Of a stretch of DNA of 43,792 nt, positions 29,143-37,265 are shown in pieces. The stretch's first letter is position 1. Every line of letters begins with the position of its first letter. The DNA comes from Verrucomicrobiota bacterium. Its GTDB lineage: Bacteria > Verrucomicrobiota > Verrucomicrobiia > Opitutales > Opitutaceae. The stretch spans positions 1 to 43,792 of the forward strand of contig JAEWNN010000128.1 in assembly GCA_023457035.1 (NCBI GenBank), read 5' to 3'. The position numbers and the translations under genes are program-made. The notes below the pieces were generated by a model that was not told where the DNA came from, searched no databases, and saw nothing but the letters and a program-made list of their open reading frames with translations.

Positions 29143-32004
29143 ATGGACTCCGATCATCCGATGCCCCCTCCCGACGCCAACGAAGCGGAACCGCTGTCTC
29201 CGCCCGGAGCGCTGCCCGCGTGTTTCTTGCCGGCGCTGCGCACCGCGGCGGAGGCCCATCTGGGCGTGAGCGTTGCGGATGCCCATGGGGTGCTCCGGTA
29301 TGTCAGCGACCGGTTCTGCGAGGTCAGCCGGTACACCCGCGCGGAGTTCCTCGGCCGGAGCTATCGGGTGGTGAACTCCGGCCACCATCCGCCGGAGTTC
29401 TGGCGGGAGCTGTGGACGACCATCCTGGCGGGGCGGGTCTGGCGGGGGATCATCCGCAACCGGGGCAAGGACGGCGCCCCTTTCTGGGTCGAGACCACCA
29501 TCACCCCGGTGCCGGATGCGGCCGGCACGCCGCGATGGTTCCTGGCGATCCATACCGATGTCACCCGGCTCAAGCGGGTGGAGGAGGAGCTGCGCCGGCT
29601 GACCTGCGATCTCGAGCGGCACGTGCGGGAGCGCACCGAGCAGGTGCAGCAGAGCGAGAAGCTGTACCGCCTCCTGCTGTCTTCGGTGACCGACTACCAC
29701 TACACTGTCGAGGTCCGCGGCGGCCAGGCGGTCGCGACCACGCACACCCCTTCCTGCCTAGCCGTGACGGGGTACTCGATGGAGGAGTTCCTCCAGAACC
29801 CGAACCTATGGCTCCTGATGGTGCCCGAGGAGGACCGGCCCGCGGTTCTCGCGCACGCGCGCGCGGCGCTCGCCGGGGAGAACCCGGTGCCGCTGGAGCA
29901 CCGGATTGTGCGCAAGGACGGGCAGGTGCGGTGGATCCGCGACCGGGTCGTGGTCCGGCGCGATGCCGCCGGCCATGTGGCCTTCTACGACGGTATCCTC
30001 ACCGACATAACGGAGGAGAAGCTCGCGCAGCTCGAGGTGCGGCAGCTCACCCAGAGCCTGGAGCAGCGGGTGCACGAACGGACCGCGCAGCTCAAGGCCG
30101 CCCACGACCAGCTGCGCATCCTGTTCGAGCACGCCCCGGTCGGTATCAGTTGGGTGGAGTTCGGGGAACCCGCCATCCATCACCTCAACGACCGGTACTG
30201 CCAGATCATCGGTCTGGCCGCCGAGGAGGCGCGCAGCTACGGCGATCTCCTCCGGGCCACCCATCCCGACGACCGCGACGACGAGGAGGAGCTCCGGGCG
30301 CGCCTCCAAAGTGGTGAGACAAACAGCTTCACGCTCGAGAAACGGTACGTGCACCAGGACGGCCGGGTCGTCTGGGGGCGGCTGACGGTCGCGGTCCTGC
30401 GCGACGAGGGCGGGCGGGTGATCCAGCAGTTCGCGATGCTCGTGGACATCACCGACCGGGTCCGCGCCGAGCAGGAGGCCCGCGCGAACGAGCTGCGCCT
30501 GCGGCGGTATTTCGAGAACGCGAGCGAGATCCTCTACTCGCTCGATTCCGGCGGCGTGTGCACCTTCGTCTCCCCGGCCTGGACGCTCAAGCTCGGCCAC
30601 GCCCTCGGCGACGTGGTCGGCCACGCCTTCACCGAGTTCGTGCATCCCGACGATGTTCCCGCCTGCAAGGCGTTCTTCCACGAGGTGCTCGAGGCCGGGA
30701 TCTCGAGCCATTCGATCGAGTACCGCATCCGCCATGCCGGCGGCGAATGGCGCTGGCACGCCTCCACCGGTTCGGTGATCCGCGACGAGAAGGGGGCGCC
30801 GATCTTCTTCGGGATCGGGCGCGACGTCACGCAGCGCCGGGCGGCGCAGGTGGAGCTGCGCGCGGCGCTGGCGCGGCGCGAGGAGCTGGAGCGCATCATC
30901 GCGCGGTCGCCCTCGGTCGCCGTGCTCTGGGGCGCCGAGGAGGGCTGGGCGGTGCAGTTCGTCTCGGAGAGCATCTCCCAGTTCGGCTACAGCGCGCGGG
31001 ATCTGATCGCCGGGCGGGTCCGCTATGTCGACCTCCTCCATCCCGACGACGTCGCGCGGGTCATGGACGAGGTGCGGGCGCACACCTCCGCCGCGCATGC
31101 CGAATACCGGCAGGAGTACCGCATCGTGTGCAAGGACGGCCGGGTGCGCTGGATCGATGACCGCACCGCGGTGCGGTTCGACCCCGCGGGGCGCGCGACC
31201 CACCACGAGGGTATCCTGACCGACATCACTTCGCGCAAGGAGGCGGAGGAGCGCGACCGCGTCGCCCGGGAGCGTGATCTGCGCGTGGCCCACGAGGTGC
31301 AGCAGCACCTGCTGCCCAGCATCTACCCCGATATCGGAGTGGTGGAGACCGACACGCTCTACACCCCGTCGCGCCTGGTCGGCGGCGACTACTACGACTT
31401 CTTCGCGGTCGGAGACCGGCGCTGGGGCTTCGCGGTGGCCGATGTGTCGGGCAAGGGCACGGCGGCGGCGCTGATGATGGCCTCGTGCCGCACGGCCCTG
31501 CGGGTGAAGGCGCAGGGGGGGTGGGCCCCGGCCGATGTGCTGCGCATGGTCAACTACATCGTCCAGCCCGACATGCCGAAGGCGATGTTCATCTCGGTCG
31601 TCTACGGTATCCTGGATTTGGAAACCAGTGTGTTCACCTACTGCCGCGCCGGCCACGAGCCGGGGCTGGTCGTCCGCGCCGGCACCGGCGCGGTGGAGGA
31701 GCTGTGCCCGGCGGGCATGGCGCTCGGGCTCGACTCGGGCGCCTTGTTCGACGAGTGCCTTGAGGAGGCCGCGGTGACGCTCGCCCCGCAGGACCTGCTC
31801 GTGCTCTACACCGACGGGATCACCGAGACGGCCAATCCCGAGGGCGAGGAGTTTGGCCGCGAACGGCTCGGTGCGGTGCTGCGCGAGTCCCGCCACCTGC
31901 CGCTGGCGGAGATCCGCCAGCAGGTCGACCGGGCGTTGTGCAGTTTCGCCTTCAACGCCCCGGCGTCGGACGACCGCACCTTGCTGCTGGTGCGCCCGCG
32001 GTAG
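29143..32004 (+). CDS. Five-PAS SpoIIE/RsbU-type PP2C protein phosphatase
   Basis: A 953-residue cytoplasmic signalling protein with no membrane segment. Five PAS domains occupy about residues 40-145, 175-295, 325-440, 455-570 and 585-705. Short coiled-coil linkers, strongest at about 145-175 and 295-328, separate the first three. The C-terminal SpoIIE-type PP2C domain (about 715-953) has EVQQHLLP, metal-binding GGDYYDF, DVSGKG and YTDGITE, and DDRT near the end. This architecture senses a signal and controls a phosphorylated anti-sigma-factor antagonist. No partner anti-sigma or STAS gene lies nearby. The ATG at 29143, 8 nt after AGGTG, is preferred; GTG 29107 and ATG 29137 are alternatives. 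Confidence 0.92.
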   Translation: MDSDHPMPPPDANEAEPLSPPGALPACFLPALRTAAEAHLGVSVADAHGVLRYVSDRFCEVSRYTRAEFLGRSYRVVNSGHHPPEFWRELWTTILAGRVWRGIIRNRGKDGAPFWVETTITPVPDAAGTPRWFLAIHTDVTRLKRVEEELRRLTCDLERHVRERTEQVQQSEKLYRLLLSSVTDYHYTVEVRGGQAVATTHTPSCLAVTGYSMEEFLQNPNLWLLMVPEEDRPAVLAHARAALAGENPVPLEHRIVRKDGQVRWIRDRVVVRRDAAGHVAFYDGILTDITEEKLAQLEVRQLTQSLEQRVHERTAQLKAAHDQLRILFEHAPVGISWVEFGEPAIHHLNDRYCQIIGLAAEEARSYGDLLRATHPDDRDDEEELRARLQSGETNSFTLEKRYVHQDGRVVWGRLTVAVLRDEGGRVIQQFAMLVDITDRVRAEQEARANELRLRRYFENASEILYSLDSGGVCTFVSPAWTLKLGHALGDVVGHAFTEFVHPDDVPACKAFFHEVLEAGISSHSIEYRIRHAGGEWRWHASTGSVIRDEKGAPIFFGIGRDVTQRRAAQVELRAALARREELERIIARSPSVAVLWGAEEGWAVQFVSESISQFGYSARDLIAGRVRYVDLLHPDDVARVMDEVRAHTSAAHAEYRQEYRIVCKDGRVRWIDDRTAVRFDPAGRATHHEGILTDITSRKEAEERDRVARERDLRVAHEVQQHLLPSIYPDIGVVETDTLYTPSRLVGGDYYDFFAVGDRRWGFAVADVSGKGTAAALMMASCRTALRVKAQGGWAPADVLRMVNYIVQPDMPKAMFISVVYGILDLETSVFTYCRAGHEPGLVVRAGTGAVEELCPAGMALGLDSGALFDECLEEAAVTLAPQDLLVLYTDGITETANPEGEEFGRERLGAVLRESRHLPLAEIRQQVDRALCSFAFNAPASDDRTLLLVRPR

Positions 32005-32016
32005 CGCCGCGCGGCC

Positions 32017-32478
32017 TCAGCCCAGCCGCGGGTCGAAGAGGAACAGCCGTTCGCGTTGCGGGTGGAGCTGTGCGAAGGCGGGATGCCGCGGGTTGAAGAC
32101 GAAGTTGCGCTCCTCCGGTAGCAGCACGCTGGGCACGGCGAGCACCGCGCGTTCGCCACGTTCCAGCCATCGGCGCCCGGCCTCCTGCGTGCCCGCGGCG
32201 GGCGGATACTGCGTCCAGTCGCCCGGGAGCGTGGCGGCGCCGAGCGTCTCCAGCTCGGCCTCGTCGAACTCGACGCGGTGGAGCGCGAAGGCGGCGTTGC
32301 GCAACGGCTTCGGCAGATGGGCGAGCACCTCCAGGACCGCCAGCGCGCGACTGCTCGCGGCATAGACGGCCGACCACCCCGGAGGGTTCCACCGGCCACC
32401 GTACAGCCGGGCGCCCTCGCCCTCGAACGCGTGGGTGGCCAGCTCCGCGCGCACCAGCCTCCAGGCGGAGATTCTCAC
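32017..32478 (-). CDS. RES-domain toxin of a type II toxin-antitoxin system
   Basis: Likely NAD-degrading toxin; known RES toxins (for example MbcT) deplete NAD. The 153-residue product has the RES signature: YGGRWNPPG with Arg29, YAASSRALAVLE with Tyr39 and Glu50, and a C-terminal barrel-like part rich in Val, Phe and Leu. The antitoxin gene directly upstream shares the GTGA at 32475-32478: its stop TGA overlaps this GTG start by 4 nt, the usual translational coupling in this system. The GTG start is decided by that overlap. It lies 12 nt from the convergent phosphatase gene. Confidence 0.9.
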   Translation of the reverse strand: MRISAWRLVRAELATHAFEGEGARLYGGRWNPPGWSAVYAASSRALAVLEVLAHLPKPLRNAAFALHRVEFDEAELETLGAATLPGDWTQYPPAAGTQEAGRRWLERGERAVLAVPSVLLPEERNFVFNPRHPAFAQLHPQRERLFLFDPRLG

Positions 32479-32942
32479 GCGTAGACTCCGTGCTCGATGC
32501 GGCCGAGCAGCCGCTCGACTTCGCGCGCCCCGGGCTCGGTGTCGCAGAGTGCGAGCGGGCTCGACCCGGCGAGGGCGATCTGCGGCTCCTTGAACCACTC
32601 GGCGGCGGCGGGCCCGCTGCCGAGCAGACGGCGGGCTTCTTCGTACACGCGGTGCAGGCGGGCGAGCCGATCCGACTCCTCCTTGCTCAGGCGGCCTTCC
32701 TCGCGCCGGCGTTGGAGCGTGCGCGCGGGCAGGGCGAGCACCGCCCCGAGCGCGGCGGTGGTGAGGGCGAGCCGGTCCTGCAAATCGAAGAACGTGGCCA
32801 CCGGCAGCCCCTCGCGGATCGCCTTCGCGAGTCCGAGCGGGTTTCCCAAGAGGGTGGTGCCGTAGAGTGCCGCCGGCTCTTCGACGGCGGCGACCGGAGG
32901 ATTGGTGGGGGGCGTCGCGAGGGCCCGCGGGCTTTTCTTCAT
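32475..32942 (-). CDS. Xre/MbcA/ParS-type antitoxin (DUF2384)
   Basis: Antitoxin partner of the RES toxin. The 155-residue product from the ATG at 32942 has a DNA-binding-like middle segment (LTTAALGAVLALPARTLQRRREEGRLS) and a C-terminal toxin-binding domain that contains the block around EEARRLLGSGPAAAEWF. The ordering antitoxin then RES toxin, with a 4-nt overlap, is the standard arrangement. Nested inverted repeats at 32961-33018, overlapping a candidate -10 hexamer, probably form the autoregulatory operator. Confidence 0.88.
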   Translation of the reverse strand: MKKSPRALATPPTNPPVAAVEEPAALYGTTLLGNPLGLAKAIREGLPVATFFDLQDRLALTTAALGAVLALPARTLQRRREEGRLSKEESDRLARLHRVYEEARRLLGSGPAAAEWFKEPQIALAGSSPLALCDTEPGAREVERLLGRIEHGVYA

Positions 32943-32960
32943 GCCGGCACCGTCGGCCAA

Positions 32961-33018
32961 ATGGCATCATATTCAAGCGCCAAACGCCCTCGTCCTCGCC
33001 GGTTGTTTGGAATGCCAT
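32961..33018. promoter_or_regulatory. Nested inverted repeats in front of the RES/Xre operon
   Basis: ATGGCAT (32961-32967) and ATGCCAT (33012-33018) form an outer pair; CCAAAC (32980-32985) and GTTTGG (33005-33010) form an inner pair. A TATGAT-like -10 on the minus strand (plus-strand 32966-32971) overlaps the first arm, 24 nt before the antitoxin ATG. This layout fits an autoregulated operator. The -35 is poor. Confidence 0.4.
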
Positions 33019-33198
33019 GCTGGTGTGCCGCCCGCCCGCCTCCGCCCGCCCTCGCGGTGCGGAGGGCCTGTGCGCGGCTCGGTGCAGGTGGCGGTGGGCG
33101 GAAGCGCTGGTGCCAGGGGCCGCCGGCCGGCCGATCTTTGTGCTCGTCGCCCCGGTGAATCCGCCGCGGACTTCATGGATCGGCCGATCCCGACGACC

Positions 33199-33531
33199 AT
33201 GGAGACTCCCACCGACTGCCTGAACTGCGGCGTCTGCTGCTTCTCGAAATCCGCCACCTACGTCCGGGTGAGCGGTGCCGACTGGACACGGCTGGGCGCC
33301 GAGGCCGAGGCGGTGGCGCGTTTTGTGGGCCAGCGCGCCTACATGCGCATGGAGGACGGGCATTGCATCGCCCTCCACATCACCACCCACCGCGGCCGGC
33401 CGCCGGTCTTCTTCTGTTCGCTCTACGCGAAGCGCCCGCAGATCTGCCGCGACCTGCGGCGCGGCTCGCCGGAATGCGAGGGGGAGCTCACGACGAAGGC
33501 CCGGCGCGTGGCCGACGAGCACGGCGGTTGA
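33199..33531 (+). CDS. YkgJ-family cysteine-cluster protein
   Basis: The 110-residue product has Cys7, Cys10, Cys13 and Cys14 in CLNCGVCC at the N-terminus, and further cysteines in FFCSLYAKRPQICRDLRRG and PEC near the C-terminus, giving the YkgJ (CxxCxxCC ... C ... C) metal-binding pattern. Such proteins bind zinc or iron-sulfur clusters; the function is unknown. A second in-frame ATG at 33175 would add eight residues and is equally possible; no Shine-Dalgarno site distinguishes them. Confidence 0.85.
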   Translation: METPTDCLNCGVCCFSKSATYVRVSGADWTRLGAEAEAVARFVGQRAYMRMEDGHCIALHITTHRGRPPVFFCSLYAKRPQICRDLRRGSPECEGELTTKARRVADEHGG

Positions 33532-33699
33532 CGCGGCCGTTCACGGAGGATTTCGGCCCGTTCAAACGAACGGGTGACCGCCGGCCGGCCGGCAGTTGTC
33601 TCGGGTGCCCGGGCACGCTGCACTGCGAGCCCCCAGAAACGACTGGACGGCCGGCCCGGCCGGTCGCCCAGCCACCACAACCTGAACACACCAGACAGA

Positions 33700-34344
33700 A
33701 TGAAATCGCTGAAATTCCTCCTTTGCCTCGGATTCGCCGCTGTGGCGGCCCAGGCCGCCAACAAGTCCCCGATGGCCGAATGGCCGAAGGCCTACTCCGT
33801 CGAGATGGAAATGGTCGCCGGGGGCACCACGACCGCGTCGAAGATGGCGGTTGATGGCGACAAACAGCGCATCGACATGAACGCCGGCGGGATGGAGATG
33901 AGCACCATCATCCGCAAGGACAAGAAGATGACCTACTCGCTCATGCATGGGCAGAAGATGGTCATGGAGAACCCCTTGCAGGATGCGCCCGCGGCGCCGG
34001 CCCAGACCGGCCCCGAGCCCGTGTGGGAGAAGGTCGGCTCCTCCACCATCAACGGAGTCTCCTGCACCGAGTACAAGATGACCCTCGCCGGGAACTCCAC
34101 CACCTGGTTCCTCAACGGCGACGGCTTGCCGGTGCGCATGGTCGCCGGCGGCAACACCACCACCTGGAAGAACTTCAAGGCCGGCGCGCCCGACGCTGCG
34201 CTGTTCGAGGTCCCGGCCGGCTACAGCAAGCCCGGCGAGGCCAGCGCCAGCAACGGCTCCTCGGGCAACGCCGACTCCGGCTCCGCCGCTCCGGCCGAGC
34301 AGCCCAAGAAGAAGAAGGGGCTCGGCGGCCTGATGAAGCGCTGA
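33700..34344 (+). CDS. DUF4412-type secreted protein
   Basis: The 214-residue product opens with MKSLKFLLCLGFAAVAAQAA, a typical signal peptide. The mature part has the pattern of DUF4412 lipoprotein-like domains: SVEMEMVAGG, KMAVDGDKQRIDM, a strand-rich STIIRKDKKMTYSLM and CTEYKMTLAG. A Ser/Gly/Ala-rich linker and a Lys/Gly-rich tail end it. Its role is unknown; related domains are periplasmic or surface-associated. The ATG at 33700 begins exactly with the signal peptide. A strong terminator starts 37 nt after the stop codon. Confidence 0.8.
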   Translation: MKSLKFLLCLGFAAVAAQAANKSPMAEWPKAYSVEMEMVAGGTTTASKMAVDGDKQRIDMNAGGMEMSTIIRKDKKMTYSLMHGQKMVMENPLQDAPAAPAQTGPEPVWEKVGSSTINGVSCTEYKMTLAGNSTTWFLNGDGLPVRMVAGGNTTTWKNFKAGAPDAALFEVPAGYSKPGEASASNGSSGNADSGSAAPAEQPKKKKGLGGLMKR

Positions 34345-34380
34345 GCGCTTTCCCCCGACGCAAACCAGCACAAGACAAGC

Positions 34381-34418
34381 AACGGCCCTCTCCTGCGAGA
34401 GGGCCGTTTGTGTTTTGT
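34381..34418 (+). terminator. Rho-independent terminator after the DUF4412 gene
   Basis: AACGGCCCTCTC (34381-34392) pairs perfectly with GAGAGGGCCGTT (34397-34408) across a 4-nt loop, and TGTGTTTTGT follows. It sits between the DUF4412 gene and the convergent helicase gene and may serve both. Confidence 0.85.
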
Positions 34419-34467
34419 ATGCTGGGACAGGAGGCGCGCTCCGCGCCGCCCTCCCTAAGCGCCGTGC

Positions 34468-35925
34468 TCAGCGGCCGCGCAAACGGGAGAGGAAGCCGCG
34501 CACCACACCCTTGGCGGGCTGAGGCGCCGGCTGCCCGGCGCCGCCACCCTCGTGGCGCGCGGTGCCGAAGTGTTGTTTCTTCGGCTTGGGCTGCGCTTGG
34601 GCCGGCCGCGGGCCCTGGCCGCTCTGGCTCTGCCCGTGGGCGGACTTGCCGCGACCGCCGCTCTGGCCGTGCCCGCGACCGCCCCCTTGGTGGCCGCCGC
34701 CGCCGTACCGGCCTCCGCCTTGGCGTCCGTGCTGGCCGCCGCGGGCGAAGCGCCCCTGGCCGCCGGCGCCCTGGTTCTCCGGGCGCGGCGGGCGCGCCTC
34801 GTAGGGGGCGTAGTCGAATCCTTCGATCTTGAGTCGTTCGATCGGCCTGCCGATGAAGCGCTCGATGTCCCGCACGTCGCCCTCGTCCTCGGGGGCCATC
34901 AGCGTGAAGGCGTCGCCCACGGCCTGGGCGCGGCCGGTGCGGCCGATGCGGTGGACGTAGTCCTCGGGGTTCTTCGGCACGTCGTAGTTGATCACGTGCG
35001 AGATGCCGGCCACGTCGATGCCGCGGGCGGCGATGTCGGTGGCGACCATCACCTCGTAGCGGCCGCTCTTGAAGCCCTCGAGCGCCTCGACCCGCTGGTT
35101 CTGCGAGCGGTTGGAGTGGAGCACGGCGACGGCGTGGTTGGCGGCCTTCAGGCGGCGCGCGATGCGGTCGGCCCCGTGCTTGGTGCGGGAGAAGATGAGC
35201 ACGCTGTCGAACTCGGTGCGTTCGAGCAACGCGAGCAGCAGCTCGAACTTTTGCACCTGGGCGACCGGATACATCGCGTGCGCGACTGTCTGCGCCGTGG
35301 TGCGGTTGACGCCGACCTCGATGCGGACCGGGTCGCGCAGCGCGAAGGCGGCCACGGCGGCGATCTCGGGCGGCACGGTGGCGGAGAAGAACAACGTCTG
35401 CCGCGCGTCGGGGCAGGCGAGGATGATGCGTTTGACGTCGGGCAGGAAGCCCATGTCGAGCATGCGGTCGACCTCGTCGAGCACGAGCACCTCGATGGTG
35501 TCGAGCTTCAGGCCCTCCTTCATGAAGTCGAGCAGGCGGCCGGGGGTGGCGGCGATCACGTCGACGCCCTTGCGCAGTTCGCTGCGCTGGTGGCCGTAGC
35601 CCACGCCGCCGTGGACGACGAGCGGGCGGATGTCGGTGAACCGGGCGAGGTCGCGGAAGGAGGTTTCGACCTGGGCGGCGAGCTCGCGGGTGGGCTCGAG
35701 GATGAGCACGCGCGGGCCGCGCGGGGAGTGCTGGCCGAGCTTGGTGAGGAGTGGGAGCGCAAACGCCGCGGTCTTGCCGGTGCCGGTCTGCGCCGAGCCG
35801 ATCAGATCCTTGCCGGCGAGCACGGTCGGGATGGCGCGCAGCTGGATCGGAGTCGGGTCGGTGTAGCCCATGGCTTGGACGCCACGGAGAATGTTCGGCG
35901 CGAGGCCGAGAGCTTTGAATGGCAT
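34468..35925 (-). CDS. DEAD-box-type ATP-dependent RNA helicase with DEVD motif II (RhlE-like)
   Basis: Cytoplasmic RNA helicase of 485 residues. Motifs in order are: the Q motif around FKALGLAPNILRG and PTPIQLRAIP, Walker A SAQTGTGKTAAF, ARE segment EPTRELAAQV, motif II DEVDRMLDMGF (DEVD instead of DEAD), motif III FFSATVPPE, and in the second domain DIAARGIDVAGISHV and motif VI HRIGRTGRA. A C-terminal tail of about 90 residues is rich in Arg-Gly-Gly and Gln, as in RNA-binding helicase tails. Typical roles are ribosome assembly and cold adaptation. The start is the ATG at 35925, with no strong Shine-Dalgarno site. Confidence 0.95.
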   Translation of the reverse strand: MPFKALGLAPNILRGVQAMGYTDPTPIQLRAIPTVLAGKDLIGSAQTGTGKTAAFALPLLTKLGQHSPRGPRVLILEPTRELAAQVETSFRDLARFTDIRPLVVHGGVGYGHQRSELRKGVDVIAATPGRLLDFMKEGLKLDTIEVLVLDEVDRMLDMGFLPDVKRIILACPDARQTLFFSATVPPEIAAVAAFALRDPVRIEVGVNRTTAQTVAHAMYPVAQVQKFELLLALLERTEFDSVLIFSRTKHGADRIARRLKAANHAVAVLHSNRSQNQRVEALEGFKSGRYEVMVATDIAARGIDVAGISHVINYDVPKNPEDYVHRIGRTGRAQAVGDAFTLMAPEDEGDVRDIERFIGRPIERLKIEGFDYAPYEARPPRPENQGAGGQGRFARGGQHGRQGGGRYGGGGHQGGGRGHGQSGGRGKSAHGQSQSGQGPRPAQAQPKPKKQHFGTARHEGGGAGQPAPQPAKGVVRGFLSRLRGR

Positions 35926-36115
35926 GAGAAAGCGGGGAGGTTTTCAGGAAACGCCGCCGAGGGCGACGGTTTTCTGGGGCCGGCCCCCCGGGGGGACTCA
36001 CTACAGGAACAAGACCGGCGCATGCGTGCGCACTCCGGGTCACTCGCCGCGCGAGGCGACGGAGGCTGGCTCCATGCCACCAAGACAGAGCGCGACGCAC
36101 GGGTGTCGATCCGGG

Positions 36116-36598
36116 TTATCGGGAGGGCCAGGGCTCGAAGCCTTGTTTCGCGGCGACGTAGAGCGGGTGGCGGGGGTGTCCGTCCTGCGTGGTGCCGAGG
36201 CAGCAGAGTGTGCGGCCGGCGAGCAGGCGCACCACGGCGTCGGCGCGCGCCTGGTAGGTGCCGGTCACGCCCCAGGCGGCGACGACGCGTTCGCAGCGCT
36301 CGGCGGCGCGCAACAGCCACGCGTCGTTCTCGGGGCCGACCGGATCGTCGGCCTTCATCATCTCCTCGGGGTAGGGCGTGCGCAGCGCGAAGAGGTTGGC
36401 CATCCAGAAGCCGTCGAAGCCGGCGCGCTTGGAGAAGTCGGCGATGCGGGTGAGCGTGGGGTCGAGCTTCGCCTCGTCGGCCGTGCTCGGGTTGAGTCCG
36501 ATCCAGAGGATGAGCCGGTCGCCGAATAGCGGATTCCAGCGATGGATCAGGCTGTAGCGATGGCGACGGTCGGGCGAAAACTGGCACTCGTTGTCCAC
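36116..36598 (-). CDS. DUF1643-family protein
   Basis: The 160-residue product has the DUF1643 pattern: LILWIGLNPSTADE near the N-terminus, FWMANLFALRTPYPEEM in the middle and ERVVAAWG towards the C-terminus. Its function is not established. The start is a GTG at 36598, just before GACAACGAG, and no Shine-Dalgarno site is visible. It is divergent from the zinc-finger gene, and its start overlaps the alternative TTG start of that gene at 36591. Confidence 0.85.
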   Translation of the reverse strand: MDNECQFSPDRRHRYSLIHRWNPLFGDRLILWIGLNPSTADEAKLDPTLTRIADFSKRAGFDGFWMANLFALRTPYPEEMMKADDPVGPENDAWLLRAAERCERVVAAWGVTGTYQARADAVVRLLAGRTLCCLGTTQDGHPRHPLYVAAKQGFEPWPSR

Positions 36599-36713
36599 GG
36601 CGGGAGTGAGAGCGAGGTTGGGCGCGAAGGGAATCGCGGAATGTCTTGAATTTACGGAGTTGTGCCGAGCGTGTGGCTATGAGGGAATCGTCCCCGCCGG
36701 AAACCGGCGCAAT

Positions 36714-37262
36714 ATGGTCTGTGGACGCAACGTGTTGAAGCGGGCGATTGGAGTCCCCGGCTGCGAAGTGTGCAGTCGGCGGCTTGCACTCCATCTCGCC
36801 CGAGTGGACGGGCTCTGGCTTTTCTCCTGCGGTGGGCATGGGGAGGATCGCGGCATCGAGCTCGATGCCGTGCAGTCCGGCGGCCGCGAGCTGCTGGCGT
36901 CGCTGGTCGGTGCCGCGGTGCCGGATGGCGAGTGGGACCGATGTATCCTGAAGTTGCGCCAGCTCAGGAGAGGCCCGGCGGGCGACGTCGGCATCGGCCC
37001 GCTCCCGGCTTGGACGCACGGGCCGCTTTGCGAGATCTGCGCCCACGAGCCGGCGAGCATCTTTACCCGCTGGCACGGCCGGTGGCAGTTTTCCTGCGGC
37101 GAACACGGGGAGGAGCCGACGATGATGATCGATGCTGTGTTGGCCGGAGGCGGCGAGACGGTGGACGAGCTGGCGCACTGGCAGGAGGCGGGCATCGCCT
37201 GGCCCGAATTCGCGGCGATGCTCCTCCGCCTGCACGCGGCGTTCGACGGAAAGAAGGACTAA
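36714..37262 (+). CDS. Unknown protein with two tandem CxxC-CxxH zinc-finger-like units
   Basis: Not recognised. The protein contains a duplication. Unit 1 has C17-x2-C20 and C39-x2-H42; unit 2 has C106-x2-C109 and C128-x2-H131. The spacing between the pairs is 18 residues in both, and the WxFSCGxHGE segment is shared. Each unit is followed by a helical stretch of about 45 residues. These look like zinc-binding units, although zinc binding is inferred. The start is uncertain: ATG 36714 gives 182 residues, while TTG 36591 gives 223 and adds an N-terminal CRACGYEG. A 3-nt gap separates it from the next gene, implying co-translation. Confidence 0.65.
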   Translation: MVCGRNVLKRAIGVPGCEVCSRRLALHLARVDGLWLFSCGGHGEDRGIELDAVQSGGRELLASLVGAAVPDGEWDRCILKLRQLRRGPAGDVGIGPLPAWTHGPLCEICAHEPASIFTRWHGRWQFSCGEHGEEPTMMIDAVLAGGGETVDELAHWQEAGIAWPEFAAMLLRLHAAFDGKKD

Positions 37263-37265
37263 CCG

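Noticed and set aside
29806..31896. A 696-residue antisense frame over the PAS-phosphatase gene
   Set aside because: Shadow of a well-supported gene. It has no start context and no family-like motif.
33598..33690. Tandem GGCCGGCC-rich words before the DUF4412 gene as a repeat array
   Set aside because: Too few copies and irregular spacing; simply GC-rich intergenic sequence.
34552..36453. A 633-residue plus-strand frame over the helicase gene
   Set aside because: Shadow frame, rich in Ala, Gly and Val. The minus-strand helicase motifs are complete.
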